A DNA stretch of 12,422 nucleotides, from positions 1 to 12,422 of the forward strand of contig DIKJ01000136.1 of NCBI GenBank assembly GCA_002424525.1. Direction: 5' to 3'. The stretch comes from Bacteroidales bacterium UBA5621 (lineage in GTDB: Bacteria > Bacteroidota > Bacteroidia > Bacteroidales > VadinHA17). The notes below the pieces were generated by a model. The model saw nothing but the letters and a program-made list of their open reading frames with translations, was not told the origin of the DNA and did not search any database. Each line of letters starts with the position of its first letter. Position 1 is the first letter of the stretch. Positions 6,959 through 12,072 of the stretch are shown here, piece after piece. The position numbers and the translations under genes are program-made.

Positions 6959-7520
6959 TCTTTAAGAGATTATTAACCCGTATGGTCAGCTTTTTTGAAT
7001 TATAAACCGGAAGCATTGATCGGATTGCCTCCCTGTTCAGGTTATGAATATTATCAAAATGGAACTCCCTGTTTAAATATACAATATCCATGAATGCACG
7101 TTCCGGCGACGCGCATGCAATTCCATGATCATCCATAATTACACCTGAAGTGTTATACAGGATATCATTTTTGATTTTGCGGTATTTCAGTTCACGACCG
7201 TCAACATTTATTATCCTGTTTAAATAGCTGACAACCGTTATGCTACCGCTGTATTGAAATATCATGCCTGATTTTTGCAGAACATATTCCAATGAAATAT
7301 ATGCCGGTGTAAATATCTTACATGCAAGCTCTTCGGGTGAATAATTATCCTTTACATAAACGCCCCTCCTTATGTTCCTTAATTTATTTGTCTTTACATA
7401 ATAATTTACACGTTGTTTAAGGCGTTCAAAATCAGGCTCTCCTACCAGCATTGCAATTTCCTGAATGCTGAAAACACTCTTTTTATCCTTATATATTTCA
7501 AAAATAAAATCGTTACTCAT
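6951..7520 (-). CDS. abiEi: AbiEi-type antitoxin and autoregulator
   Basis: The 189-residue protein is the antitoxin half of the AbiE module. The frame opens at a TTG at 7532, but the ATG at 7520 (MSNDFIFEIYKDKK) fits better with the promoter just upstream. Residues 15–58 form a winged-helix domain (SVFSIQEIAMLVG, then RLKQRVNYYVKTNKL and IRRGVYV), continuing into AbiEi-like YSPEELACKIFTPAYISLEYVL (60–81). The C-terminal part (SPERAFMDIVYL at 138–149) is the usual neutralising domain. Known AbiEi proteins bind inverted repeats in their own promoter. Here the inverted repeat AAAGGTA/TACCTTT overlaps the −7 box, consistent with this. The gene ends 8 bases inside abiEii. The assignment is by sequence pattern and gene order. 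Confidence 0.85.
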   Translation of the reverse strand: MSNDFIFEIYKDKKSVFSIQEIAMLVGEPDFERLKQRVNYYVKTNKLRNIRRGVYVKDNYSPEELACKIFTPAYISLEYVLQKSGMIFQYSGSITVVSYLNRIINVDGRELKYRKIKNDILYNTSGVIMDDHGIACASPERAFMDIVYLNREFHFDNIHNLNREAIRSMLPVYNSKKLTIRVNNLLKNA

Positions 7521-7546
7521 AAGATCAAACAAACTACTTCATGACC

Positions 7547-7554
7547 CAAAGGTA
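7547..7554 (-). promoter_or_regulatory. −7 box of the abiEi-abiEii operon (TACCTTTG)
   Basis: The minus strand reads TACCTTTG, a perfect TAnnTTTG match, 26 bases upstream of the ATG. Initiation near 7540 gives a leader of about 20 bases. No TTTG is seen at the standard −33 distance, which would fit a weak or regulated promoter. Confidence 0.5.
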
Positions 7555-7572
7555 GTAATTTTTTATACCTTT
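7548..7572. promoter_or_regulatory. Inverted repeat overlapping the abiE promoter, candidate AbiEi operator
   Basis: AAAGGTA (7548–7554) and TACCTTT (7566–7572) are perfect 7-base inverted repeats separated by 11 bases, about 18 bases centre to centre. One arm covers almost all of the −7 box. Placement is that of a repressor site; AbiEi binding is inferred from the family. Confidence 0.5.
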
Positions 7573-7656
7573 AGTTCATATTTCAATTAAAAAAGTCTGA
7601 TGTGGAGTCTTCGCGGAGTTTATCCCACGGTAAGCGGGGCTATAACGCCTGAAGGG

Positions 7657-7780
7657 TTATTTTCTCTGTTTCTCCAAGTCCAATTTTAATATCCGAATCA
7701 GGTTTAAATTGAGCAGAGCCATCTGTTTGTCATCCAATTCTCCTAGGGAAAGGAATAAGAACGATGTCACCTTTCTTCAT
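7657..7780 (-). pseudogene. PemK/MazF-family toxin remnant with internal deletion and frameshift
   Basis: The minus strand at 7780 begins MKKGDIVLIPFP, the hallmark N-terminus of PemK/MazF endoribonuclease toxins, whose next residues are normally FTDLSG. Here that frame runs into RRIG and a stop. Shifted by one base and starting at the same junction (around 7742–7746), another frame reads LGELDDKQMALLNLNLIRIL, then KLDLEKQRK and TAA at 7657. That matches the C-terminal helix of the same family (LGxLxxxQxxxLNxxLxxxLxL). The two ends abut at CCCTAGG, so about 65–75 central codons, including the substrate-binding loops, have been deleted. It lies 35 bases after the 73-residue protein gene. Both ends are seen directly; the single-deletion history is inferred. 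Confidence 0.72.
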
Positions 7781-7815
7781 TTGATAGGGCGAGGGAGCAA
7801 TTAATGTTTCAGTTA

Positions 7816-8037
7816 TTAAATCTCAAAAACTTCATAAGTCACATTATTCTCTTCACACAGCCTCCTGATTTCTTTCCTTAATTCATCTATTTCTAATTTA
7901 TTTTTGCCTTCGTATTTTGCTTTAGATCTTAGAAAACTGTCTAATTCAGAGATTACATATGCAAGGCTTGCAGCTTTTGATGCAATCATAAACTCATGCT
8001 GTTCTTCAGGTAATTTAAATTTTAAAGTCGCCTTCAT
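7816..8037 (-). CDS. Small protein of 73 residues, function unknown
   Basis: The start chosen is the ATG at 8037 (MKATLKFKLPEEQHEF), because relatives in Bacteroidota plasmids and phages typically begin M-K-A-x-L-x-F-x-L-P-E. A longer form of 90 residues from the ATG at 8088 would overlap the upstream gene by 23 bases. The protein is predicted mixed alpha/beta: a short strand, a helix (SLAYVISELDSFLRSKAKYEG), a charged amphipathic helix (LEIDELRKEIRRLCEEN) and a final strand TYEVFEI. No catalytic motif or membrane segment is visible. It follows the HicB-like gene by 28 bases and precedes the PemK/MazF remnant by 35, so it may have been the antitoxin of that lost toxin, or a partner of the HicB-like protein. 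Neither can be decided from sequence. Confidence 0.65.
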   Translation of the reverse strand: MKATLKFKLPEEQHEFMIASKAASLAYVISELDSFLRSKAKYEGKNKLEIDELRKEIRRLCEENNVTYEVFEI

Positions 8038-8065
8038 TATATCTTCATTAATAAAATATCCACAA

Positions 8066-8467
8066 TTACTCTTTACGGTTTCTTTCATAAATAACCTTCA
8101 TCTCCGACAGCTCCTGGCCGATCCTGTTGATCCCATAAAGAATTTTTCTGCTTTGCTTTTGCGATGGCTTTTTATGTCCCCTCACATATTGAGAAAGCAG
8201 GGTTGGATTCATGCCTATTTTTTCAGCAAGAGCTTTTGAATTAATAACCTTATAATACTGAAAGAACTGTTTAAAATCGATTTCAAATGAAAGCCTGACA
8301 GGATCGAATTCCTCATCTTCAAAGTATAATGTAAATGCTTCTATGCAGTTATCTATCAATTCCGCCATTGAAGCCCCTGTTGAAAATACTGGATGATCAA
8401 CAGAATACGCAGAAAATCCAGTGTCGGTCTTTTCAATTATAACTGCTATTTTTACTTTTTCCCTCAT
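8066..8467 (-). CDS. HicB-like antitoxin with C-terminal XRE-type HTH, no HicA partner
   Basis: The protein has 133 residues from the ATG at 8467. Residues 5–50 fit the HicB partial RNase-H-like fold (VKIAVIIEKTDTGFSAYSVD, then MAELIDNCIEAFTLYF). Residues 77–117 are a helix-turn-helix (SKALAEKIGMNPTLLSQYV followed by RGHKKPSQKQSRKIL). This two-domain layout and length are typical of Bacteroidota HicB antitoxins, which neutralise HicA mRNA interferases and repress their own operon. No HicA-like frame is present on either side: the upstream 112 bases are promoter and repeats, and the downstream 73-residue protein lacks HicA features. It is therefore an orphan, or has a non-HicA partner. A strong promoter with a perfect palindrome (8486–8501) lies directly upstream, supporting autorepression. 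Confidence 0.82.
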   Translation of the reverse strand: MREKVKIAVIIEKTDTGFSAYSVDHPVFSTGASMAELIDNCIEAFTLYFEDEEFDPVRLSFEIDFKQFFQYYKVINSKALAEKIGMNPTLLSQYVRGHKKPSQKQSRKILYGINRIGQELSEMKVIYERNRKE

Positions 8468-8481
8468 TAACTCTAATTCGA

Positions 8482-8512
8482 CAAAGTAAATATTTATTTA
8501 CCTTTTTTCAAA
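8482..8512 (-). promoter_or_regulatory. Promoter of the HicB-like gene, TTTG-N19-TTACTTTG
   Basis: On the minus strand TTTG (8509–8512) is followed after 19 bases by TTACTTTG (8482–8489), one mismatch from TAnnTTTG. Initiation near 8475 would leave a leader under 10 bases. Confidence 0.55.
8486..8501. promoter_or_regulatory. Perfect palindrome inside the HicB-like promoter, candidate operator
   Basis: GTAAATA and TATTTAC are perfect 7-base arms separated by 2 bases, lying between the −33 and −7 boxes and overlapping the −7 box by 4 bases. The position and the HTH domain of the downstream gene suggest an autoregulatory site. The region is AT-rich, so some chance of coincidence remains. Confidence 0.5.
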
Positions 8513-8559
8513 CTATTTTTTGTCTTGTGACTTTTGTCTTTTATCTTATCAATTCCCCT

Positions 8560-8631
8560 GCCATCAGGCCGCAACGCCGTTATGCCGTTGTTCTTCCTGC
8601 CCCCTGCTCTCCGCTCTCTGCCCCCTGCCCC
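8560..8631. repeat. Octamer plus heptamer tandem array at the 3' end of the AAA ATPase gene
   Basis: Four in-phase octamers (GCCATCAG, GCCGCAAC, GCCGTTAT, GCCGTTGT; 8560–8591) are followed by five heptamers (CTGCCCC, CTGCTCT, CCGCTCT, CTGCCCC, CTGCCCC; 8597–8631). The ATPase stop codon (8580–8582) and last 16 codons lie inside. A T-rich word stretch (TTGTCTTGTGACTTTTGTC) precedes it at about 8520. The same kinds of unit recur at 10,001–10,116. Confidence 0.85.
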
Positions 8632-9929
8632 AACGCCTTCTCTATAATGCTGATTGCATATAAAGGCAGGTTCATAAACTGATCCTTTATCCGGAAATCA
8701 GACATGGATGTCCTTACAGAAAGTGCAGGAGTGAATGTATCAGTAAAGACCTTCAGACTTTTGGCCTTAAGGTTTTCTTCAGCTTTAACCTCCACCGGGA
8801 TGAAGTTATTTTCATGCTGTATAACAAAATCAACCTCGGCAGTTGATCTTTCTGATGACCAATAATAAACAGGAAATTTCCCTGCACTAATAATCTGCTG
8901 GAAAACATATTGTTCCGTGAGAGATCCTTTGAATTCGGTAAAGATGGTATTTCCTTCCAGAAGTGTATTTGAGTCAATATCGGTCATTGCGGACAATAAT
9001 CCGATATCAACCATAAATAGCTTAAAAGCTCCTCTGTCTTCATAAGCTTTTAACGGGATGCCTGGTTTCGTGATCCTGCATACCTGGCTGACCTGTCCGC
9101 AGTCAATCAGCCATGAAAGGGCAAGTTCGTAATCTTTGGCACGCGATCCTTCCCTGACTAGACCATAAATAAACTTACGGTTTTCCTTTGCCAGTTGTGA
9201 TGGGATTGAATTCCACAGCATCCTTATCCGGGGTACGATAGCCGCCGGAGCATGTTTCGAAAAATCGTGTTCGTAGCTTTCAAGGATCTGTTTCTGGATA
9301 TCCCGGACTTCTCTGAAGTTGTTATTTTCACTGAACCTGAGTACGGCCTCCGGCATTCCTCCAACGTAATAATACTGTCTCAGCCTTTCAATATACCCTG
9401 ATTTGTAGGCTGTTATCAGTCTCCAGTCGCAGGTTTGGAGGATCTCAATAAGAGGATTTTCGTTCAGCGCATCGAGAAACTCAGGATAAGTAAGGGGATG
9501 AAGATCCATAAATGCCACCTTGCCAACAGGAAAAGAAACATTTGAATGGATTGCCATCCCCAGCAATGACCCGGCTGCTATAATATGATATTGTGGTCCG
9601 TCTTCATAAAAGTACTTCAAAGAAGTAATCGCTTCCGGAACAGACTGAATCTCATCAAAGATCAACAGTGTATTTTCAGGATTTATCGTAAACCCCGACT
9701 CAGCCTGCAAAGCTGTTATTACTCTTTTGATTTCAAAGCCATCAGTAAACAGGTTTCCAAGCCGTTTGTTTTTCTCAAAATTCAGATATATTGTCTGATC
9801 ATAATTCGTCCTGCCAAATTCCTTCATCAACCATGTTTTCCCAACCTGCCTGGCACCCCGTATGATCAATGGCTTGCGTCCGGGTGAATTCTTCCACTTA
9901 ATTAGTTTTTCAAATAATTCCCTTTTCAT
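8580..9929 (-). CDS. AAA+ ATPase with C-terminal DUF4143 (nuclease-like) domain
   Basis: The protein has 449 residues from the ATG at 9929; a TTG six codons earlier (9947) is less likely. Walker A is GARQVGKT (25–32) and Walker B LLIFDE (88–93), with sensor-like HIIAAGS (115–121). The C-terminal domain has E339, AEVDFVI (364–370, D367) and PVEVKAE (378–384, E380/K382), the pattern of the PD-(D/E)xK-related DUF4143 fold. Such ATPases are abundant in anaerobic bacteria and archaea. They are often expanded into many mobile-looking copies, and their substrate is unknown; roles in defence or DNA processing have been proposed. The last 16 residues (GQGAESGEQGAGRTTA) are encoded by the tandem array and look like an acquired tail. 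The gene stands alone, with repeat arrays on both sides. Confidence 0.88.
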   Translation of the reverse strand: MKRELFEKLIKWKNSPGRKPLIIRGARQVGKTWLMKEFGRTNYDQTIYLNFEKNKRLGNLFTDGFEIKRVITALQAESGFTINPENTLLIFDEIQSVPEAITSLKYFYEDGPQYHIIAAGSLLGMAIHSNVSFPVGKVAFMDLHPLTYPEFLDALNENPLIEILQTCDWRLITAYKSGYIERLRQYYYVGGMPEAVLRFSENNNFREVRDIQKQILESYEHDFSKHAPAAIVPRIRMLWNSIPSQLAKENRKFIYGLVREGSRAKDYELALSWLIDCGQVSQVCRITKPGIPLKAYEDRGAFKLFMVDIGLLSAMTDIDSNTLLEGNTIFTEFKGSLTEQYVFQQIISAGKFPVYYWSSERSTAEVDFVIQHENNFIPVEVKAEENLKAKSLKVFTDTFTPALSVRTSMSDFRIKDQFMNLPLYAISIIEKALGQGAESGEQGAGRTTA

Positions 9930-9944
9930 ACTGGAATTTTTGCA

Positions 9945-9952
9945 CAAATTTA
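9945..9952 (-). promoter_or_regulatory. Candidate −7 box (TAAATTTG) for the AAA ATPase gene
   Basis: The minus strand reads TAAATTTG, a perfect TAnnTTTG match, giving a leader of about 8 bases to the ATG. A second perfect match, TACATTTG, lies at 9961–9968. Neither has TTTG at the usual −33 distance, so which one is used cannot be decided. Confidence 0.35.
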
Positions 9953-10010
9953 CATATTTTCAAATGTATTTTTGTAATTCTATACATTTATTCAAACGTT
10001 TTTTGTGCTT

Positions 10011-10116
10011 CTTGTCGCTTGCCCTCCGCTCCCTGGCCCCTCCTATTGAGCCTCTGTGCCATTAAGCCGTTACGCCTTTACACCACCACTACGCCATTGC
10101 ACCGTTGTGCCATATT
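10011..10116. repeat. Heptamer plus octamer tandem array upstream of the AAA ATPase and at the 3' end of yhbP
   Basis: In-phase heptamers TGTCGCT, TGCCCTC, CGCTCCC, TGGCCCC (10013–10040) are followed by octamers GCCATTAA, GCCGTTAC, GCCTTTAC (10058–10081), a 3-base phase slip, then ACCACTAC, GCCATTGC, ACCGTTGT, GCCATATT (10085–10116). The yhbP-like stop codon (10089–10091) and last nine or so codons fall inside. The orientation matches the 8560–8631 array but the order of the two unit types is reversed. Confidence 0.82.
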
Positions 10117-10520
10117 AATTTCTTCCCGAACCCCAGCCTGTTATCCGTCATCTTGATAAGTGTGAGCCTGACGATCCATAGCCGGGTCTCCATAAGCATA
10201 GCGACAGGGAAACGTTTCAGGTAGGCTTTTCTTACCTTCACGGCAATCTCACCTTCCGGTTCCGAGACGATTCCCTGGAACTGGATACCCCTGATCTTCC
10301 CGATAATATGAGTCTCGAGGAGCACATTGCCTGCTACAAGCGGATTCTTCAGAAATTCCTGACCGTGCCTTGTTTTCATGTCCGTGGTGAATACAAGCGC
10401 GTTCTCCTCTTCAAGGTAAACATAGAAACAGCTGGCGCACCACGGCTCGTCGTTCACCGTGGTGGCAACGGTAAGGACATGATGCTTCCTGAAAAACCTA
10501 ACAATTCTCCTGTCAATCAT
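10089..10520 (-). CDS. yhbP: YhbP-like (UPF0306) split-barrel, PNPOx-fold protein
   Basis: The protein has 143 residues from the ATG at 10520; a longer frame starting at 10559 lies inside ubiX and is rejected. Landmarks match E. coli YhbP: EPWCASCFYVYLEEEN (25–40), DMKTRHGQEFL (47–57), KIRGIQFQGIV (75–85), KAYLKRFPVA (98–107) and the C-terminal MTDNRLGFGKKLIW (124–137). The fold is the FMN-binding split barrel of the pyridoxamine-phosphate-oxidase superfamily, but no reaction is established for this family. The start overlaps the ubiX stop by 8 bases, so the two are translationally coupled in one transcript; as UbiX works on FMN, a shared flavin link is possible but unproven. The last residues (HNGAMA) and stop lie in an octamer repeat array. 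Confidence 0.85.
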   Translation of the reverse strand: MIDRRIVRFFRKHHVLTVATTVNDEPWCASCFYVYLEEENALVFTTDMKTRHGQEFLKNPLVAGNVLLETHIIGKIRGIQFQGIVSEPEGEIAVKVRKAYLKRFPVAMLMETRLWIVRLTLIKMTDNRLGFGKKLIWHNGAMA

Positions 10521-11088
10521 TTTCCATCCATCGGTAAGTATCGGCCTCAAAGCCTGCAAGGGAGATTATCCGCTCCACGACGGTCATGACGAGGTCCCCG
10601 ACCGATTCCGGTCTGCTGTAGAACGAAGGAGCGGCCGGGCAGATAACGGCTCCGGCAAGCGTAAGGGTTTCCATATTTCGAATATGGATAAGGTTGTACG
10701 GTGTCTCACGCGGCACCATTATCAGCTTGCGTCTCTCCTTCAGTATCACATCGGCGGCACGCGCTATCAGATCGTCGGAGGTGCCGCAGGCGATACGTCC
10801 AAGGATACCCATCGACGCGGGACAGATGATCATTGTGCTATAGTCAGAGGAGCCGGAAGCGAACGGAACGAAGAAATCCTTGTTATCATACTCCTTTACA
10901 GGATGATCAGCAGTGAACCTCACTCCTGTCTCATATTCCCATATTGCCTTTGCATTATCCGAAAAGATGACGGCTATCTCCTCAGGGGGTTCCTTCAGGC
11001 TGATAAGACTTCCGATGAGCTTATGAGCATAAACGGATCCGCTGGCACCCGTAACCGCAACAATGATTTTTCCGGAGGGTTGTTTCAT
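10513..11088 (-). CDS. ubiX: UbiX-family flavin prenyltransferase
   Basis: The protein has 191 residues from the ATG at 11088, full length for the family. UbiX joins a dimethylallyl group from DMAP to FMN, making prenyl-FMN for UbiD-type decarboxylases. Visible landmarks are IIVAVTGASGSVYA (8–21), the FMN-phosphate loop; PASMGILGRIACGTSDDLI (90–108); KERRKLIMVPRETPYN (117–132, R127/E128); and PAAPSFYSRP (151–160), which carries the conserved Tyr/Arg near the active site. No ubiD-like gene occurs in the window, so the partner, perhaps for quinone synthesis, lies elsewhere. It is the first gene of a two-gene unit with the yhbP-like gene (8-base overlap). A −7 box TATTTTTG lies at 11106–11113, and a REP-like element begins just upstream of it. 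Confidence 0.94.
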   Translation of the reverse strand: MKQPSGKIIVAVTGASGSVYAHKLIGSLISLKEPPEEIAVIFSDNAKAIWEYETGVRFTADHPVKEYDNKDFFVPFASGSSDYSTMIICPASMGILGRIACGTSDDLIARAADVILKERRKLIMVPRETPYNLIHIRNMETLTLAGAVICPAAPSFYSRPESVGDLVMTVVERIISLAGFEADTYRWMEND

Positions 11089-11105
11089 GGGTGGGTATTA
11101 TGAAG

Positions 11106-11113
11106 CAAAAATA
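11106..11113 (-). promoter_or_regulatory. Candidate ubiX −7 box (TATTTTTG)
   Basis: The minus strand reads TATTTTTG, a perfect TAnnTTTG match, 17 bases before the ATG. The −33 region falls in a REP-like repeat (from 11128) and has no TTTG. Confidence 0.45.
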
Positions 11114-11127
11114 GTAAAAATATTCCG

Positions 11128-11166
11128 GGGATTGCTTCGCCGCACGTTGTCCGGCTCGCAATGACC
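11128..11166. repeat. REP-like dispersed element, copy 2
   Basis: The element reads GATTGCTTCGCC, an 11-base middle, then GGCTCGCAATGACC, with GCCG/CGGC inner arms (11139–11142 and 11152–11155) and ATTGC/GCAAT outer arms. It shares its left core with the palindrome at 4358–4397 and its right core with 11207–11229. Elements of this wording are scattered in many bacterial genomes. This and the next two copies occupy the 383-base gene-free stretch 11089–11471 along with two promoters; nothing else is seen there. Confidence 0.75.
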
Positions 11167-11206
11167 GGTACATTTTATTTGACATGTGCCGGCAATTCAG
11201 TGCGGG

Positions 11207-11229
11207 GGCTCGCAATGACCGGTACATTT
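11207..11229. repeat. Partial REP-like copy (right half), direct repeat of 11153–11175
   Basis: Twenty-three bases are identical to 11153–11175, from GGCTCGCAATG through CCGGTACATTT, at a spacing of 54 bases. The matching left half (GATTGCTTCGCC) is missing, so this is a truncated or slipped duplicate of the neighbouring element. Confidence 0.8.
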
Positions 11230-11284
11230 GATGTGAATTGGGCTGACACTTTTATGTAAAACCATCAACACCCTGTCAGTCGCT

Positions 11285-11317
11285 TTTTCGCCGCGCGTTG
11301 TGCGGCTCGCAACGACC
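11285..11317. repeat. REP-like dispersed element, copy 3
   Basis: TTTTTCGCCGCGCG followed by TTGTGCGGCTCGCAACGACC is a diverged copy of the element at 11128–11166. GCCGC (11290–11294) and GCGGC (11302–11306) form a perfect stem around 7 bases, two of whose pairs can extend it. It lies between ubiX and the forward membrane-protein operon. Confidence 0.7.
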
Positions 11318-11408
11318 CTGCAATAAAGACTGTTTGAGATAGAATAATCCCGTTTTCGATCCAGATTACGGTTAAAATGAAATTAATTGAAAAAAAGATG
11401 TAAATTAA

Positions 11409-11440
11409 TTTGGTTAATTATATTAACTTGTTTATATTTG
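11409..11440 (+). promoter_or_regulatory. Promoter of the membrane protein/regulator pair, TTTG-N20-TATATTTG
   Basis: TTTG (11409–11412) is followed after 20 bases by TATATTTG (11433–11440), exact matches to both Bacteroidota boxes at consensus spacing. Initiation near 11447 gives a leader of about 25 bases to the ATG at 11472. Confidence 0.6.
11413..11427. promoter_or_regulatory. Inverted repeat between the −33 and −7 boxes, candidate operator
   Basis: GTTAAT (11413–11418) and ATTAAC (11422–11427) are perfect 6-base arms around TAT, placed exactly in the promoter spacer. The winged-helix protein encoded second in this operon is the obvious candidate ligand. The arms are short and AT-rich, so coincidence cannot be excluded. 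Confidence 0.4.
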
Positions 11441-11471
11441 TGCCAACTTAAATTCATTAACATCATAAAAT

Positions 11472-12068
11472 ATGGAAAAAAATAATTTAACACCGGAAGA
11501 AAGCTTTGCTATTATTAATAAAGCTATTTCAAACTTTAAGATGAATTATAAGGAAAGTGGGAAATCGTTTCTCCTTTGGGGCTGGATGTTAACTTTTGCC
11601 AGTTTTTCTCATTTTGTCATCTTAAGGATTTTATACAGCAAGGAAGCATTCGAATTAGTGGGGCTGTTTAGTTTGGGTATATGGATTATATCTGGTTTAG
11701 TTGCATTTACAATCCAGTTATTTATGGATCGAAAAATGAACAGGGAAAAGAAAGTATACAGCTATTTAGACATCTATCTCAAAAAAATTGGATATATAAC
11801 TGCAATCTCCTTCTCCGTTGCAATATTCATTTGTATTAAACAGGAAATCCTTCCCCCTCCGGTAATGTTATTAGTTGGAGGTATAATAACATCAATTGCA
11901 GGGGTACTTCTTAAGTTTAAACCGTTAATTATCGGAGGTATGGCATTTTTCCTATTCTCTATTGCTTCGACATTCGTGTCAAATGAATACATAGCATTAG
12001 TTGCCGGTACGGCTATAATCTGCGGTTATCTGATACCGGGATATTTTTTAAAAGCAGCAAAAGGATAG
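11472..12068 (+). CDS. Six-helix integral membrane protein, function unknown
   Basis: The 198-residue protein has a cytoplasmic-looking N-terminal helix (LTPEESFAIINKAISNF), then about six hydrophobic segments at residues 32–53, 63–84, 107–123, 130–147, 151–168 and 173–193, with a basic loop DRKMNREKK (86–94) between the second and third. There is no signal peptide, catalytic motif or transporter signature. Proteins of this shape, with the same kind of short N-terminal helix before the first membrane segment, are often found in Bacteroidota next to small winged-helix regulators, as here: the regulator gene starts 4 bases after its stop. The pair may form a membrane-linked sensory or stress module, but that is inference from gene order. 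Start ATG at 11472 fits the strong promoter upstream. No relative of known function is recognised. Confidence 0.78.
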   Translation: MEKNNLTPEESFAIINKAISNFKMNYKESGKSFLLWGWMLTFASFSHFVILRILYSKEAFELVGLFSLGIWIISGLVAFTIQLFMDRKMNREKKVYSYLDIYLKKIGYITAISFSVAIFICIKQEILPPPVMLLVGGIITSIAGVLLKFKPLIIGGMAFFLFSIASTFVSNEYIALVAGTAIICGYLIPGYFLKAAKG

Positions 12069-12072
12069 TGAT

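Noticed and set aside
7590..7650. Possible hairpin around TTATCCC and GGGGCTATAA
   Set aside because: Pairing is imperfect with an 8-base loop and no T-run; it might be a degraded repeat but is too weak to call.
8038..8088. Longer start (ATG at 8088) for the 73-residue protein
   Set aside because: It would overlap the HicB-like gene by 23 bases, and the added residues do not resemble the family N-terminus.
4859..8631. Tandem arrays as CRISPR
   Set aside because: Units are 7–8 bases with no spacers; CRISPR repeats are 23 bases or more with unique spacers, and no cas genes are present.
11021..11227. Minus-strand frame containing the peptide MYRSLRA twice
   Set aside because: The repeat in the peptide is just the 23-base REP-like repeat translated; it overlaps the start of ubiX and has no coding character.
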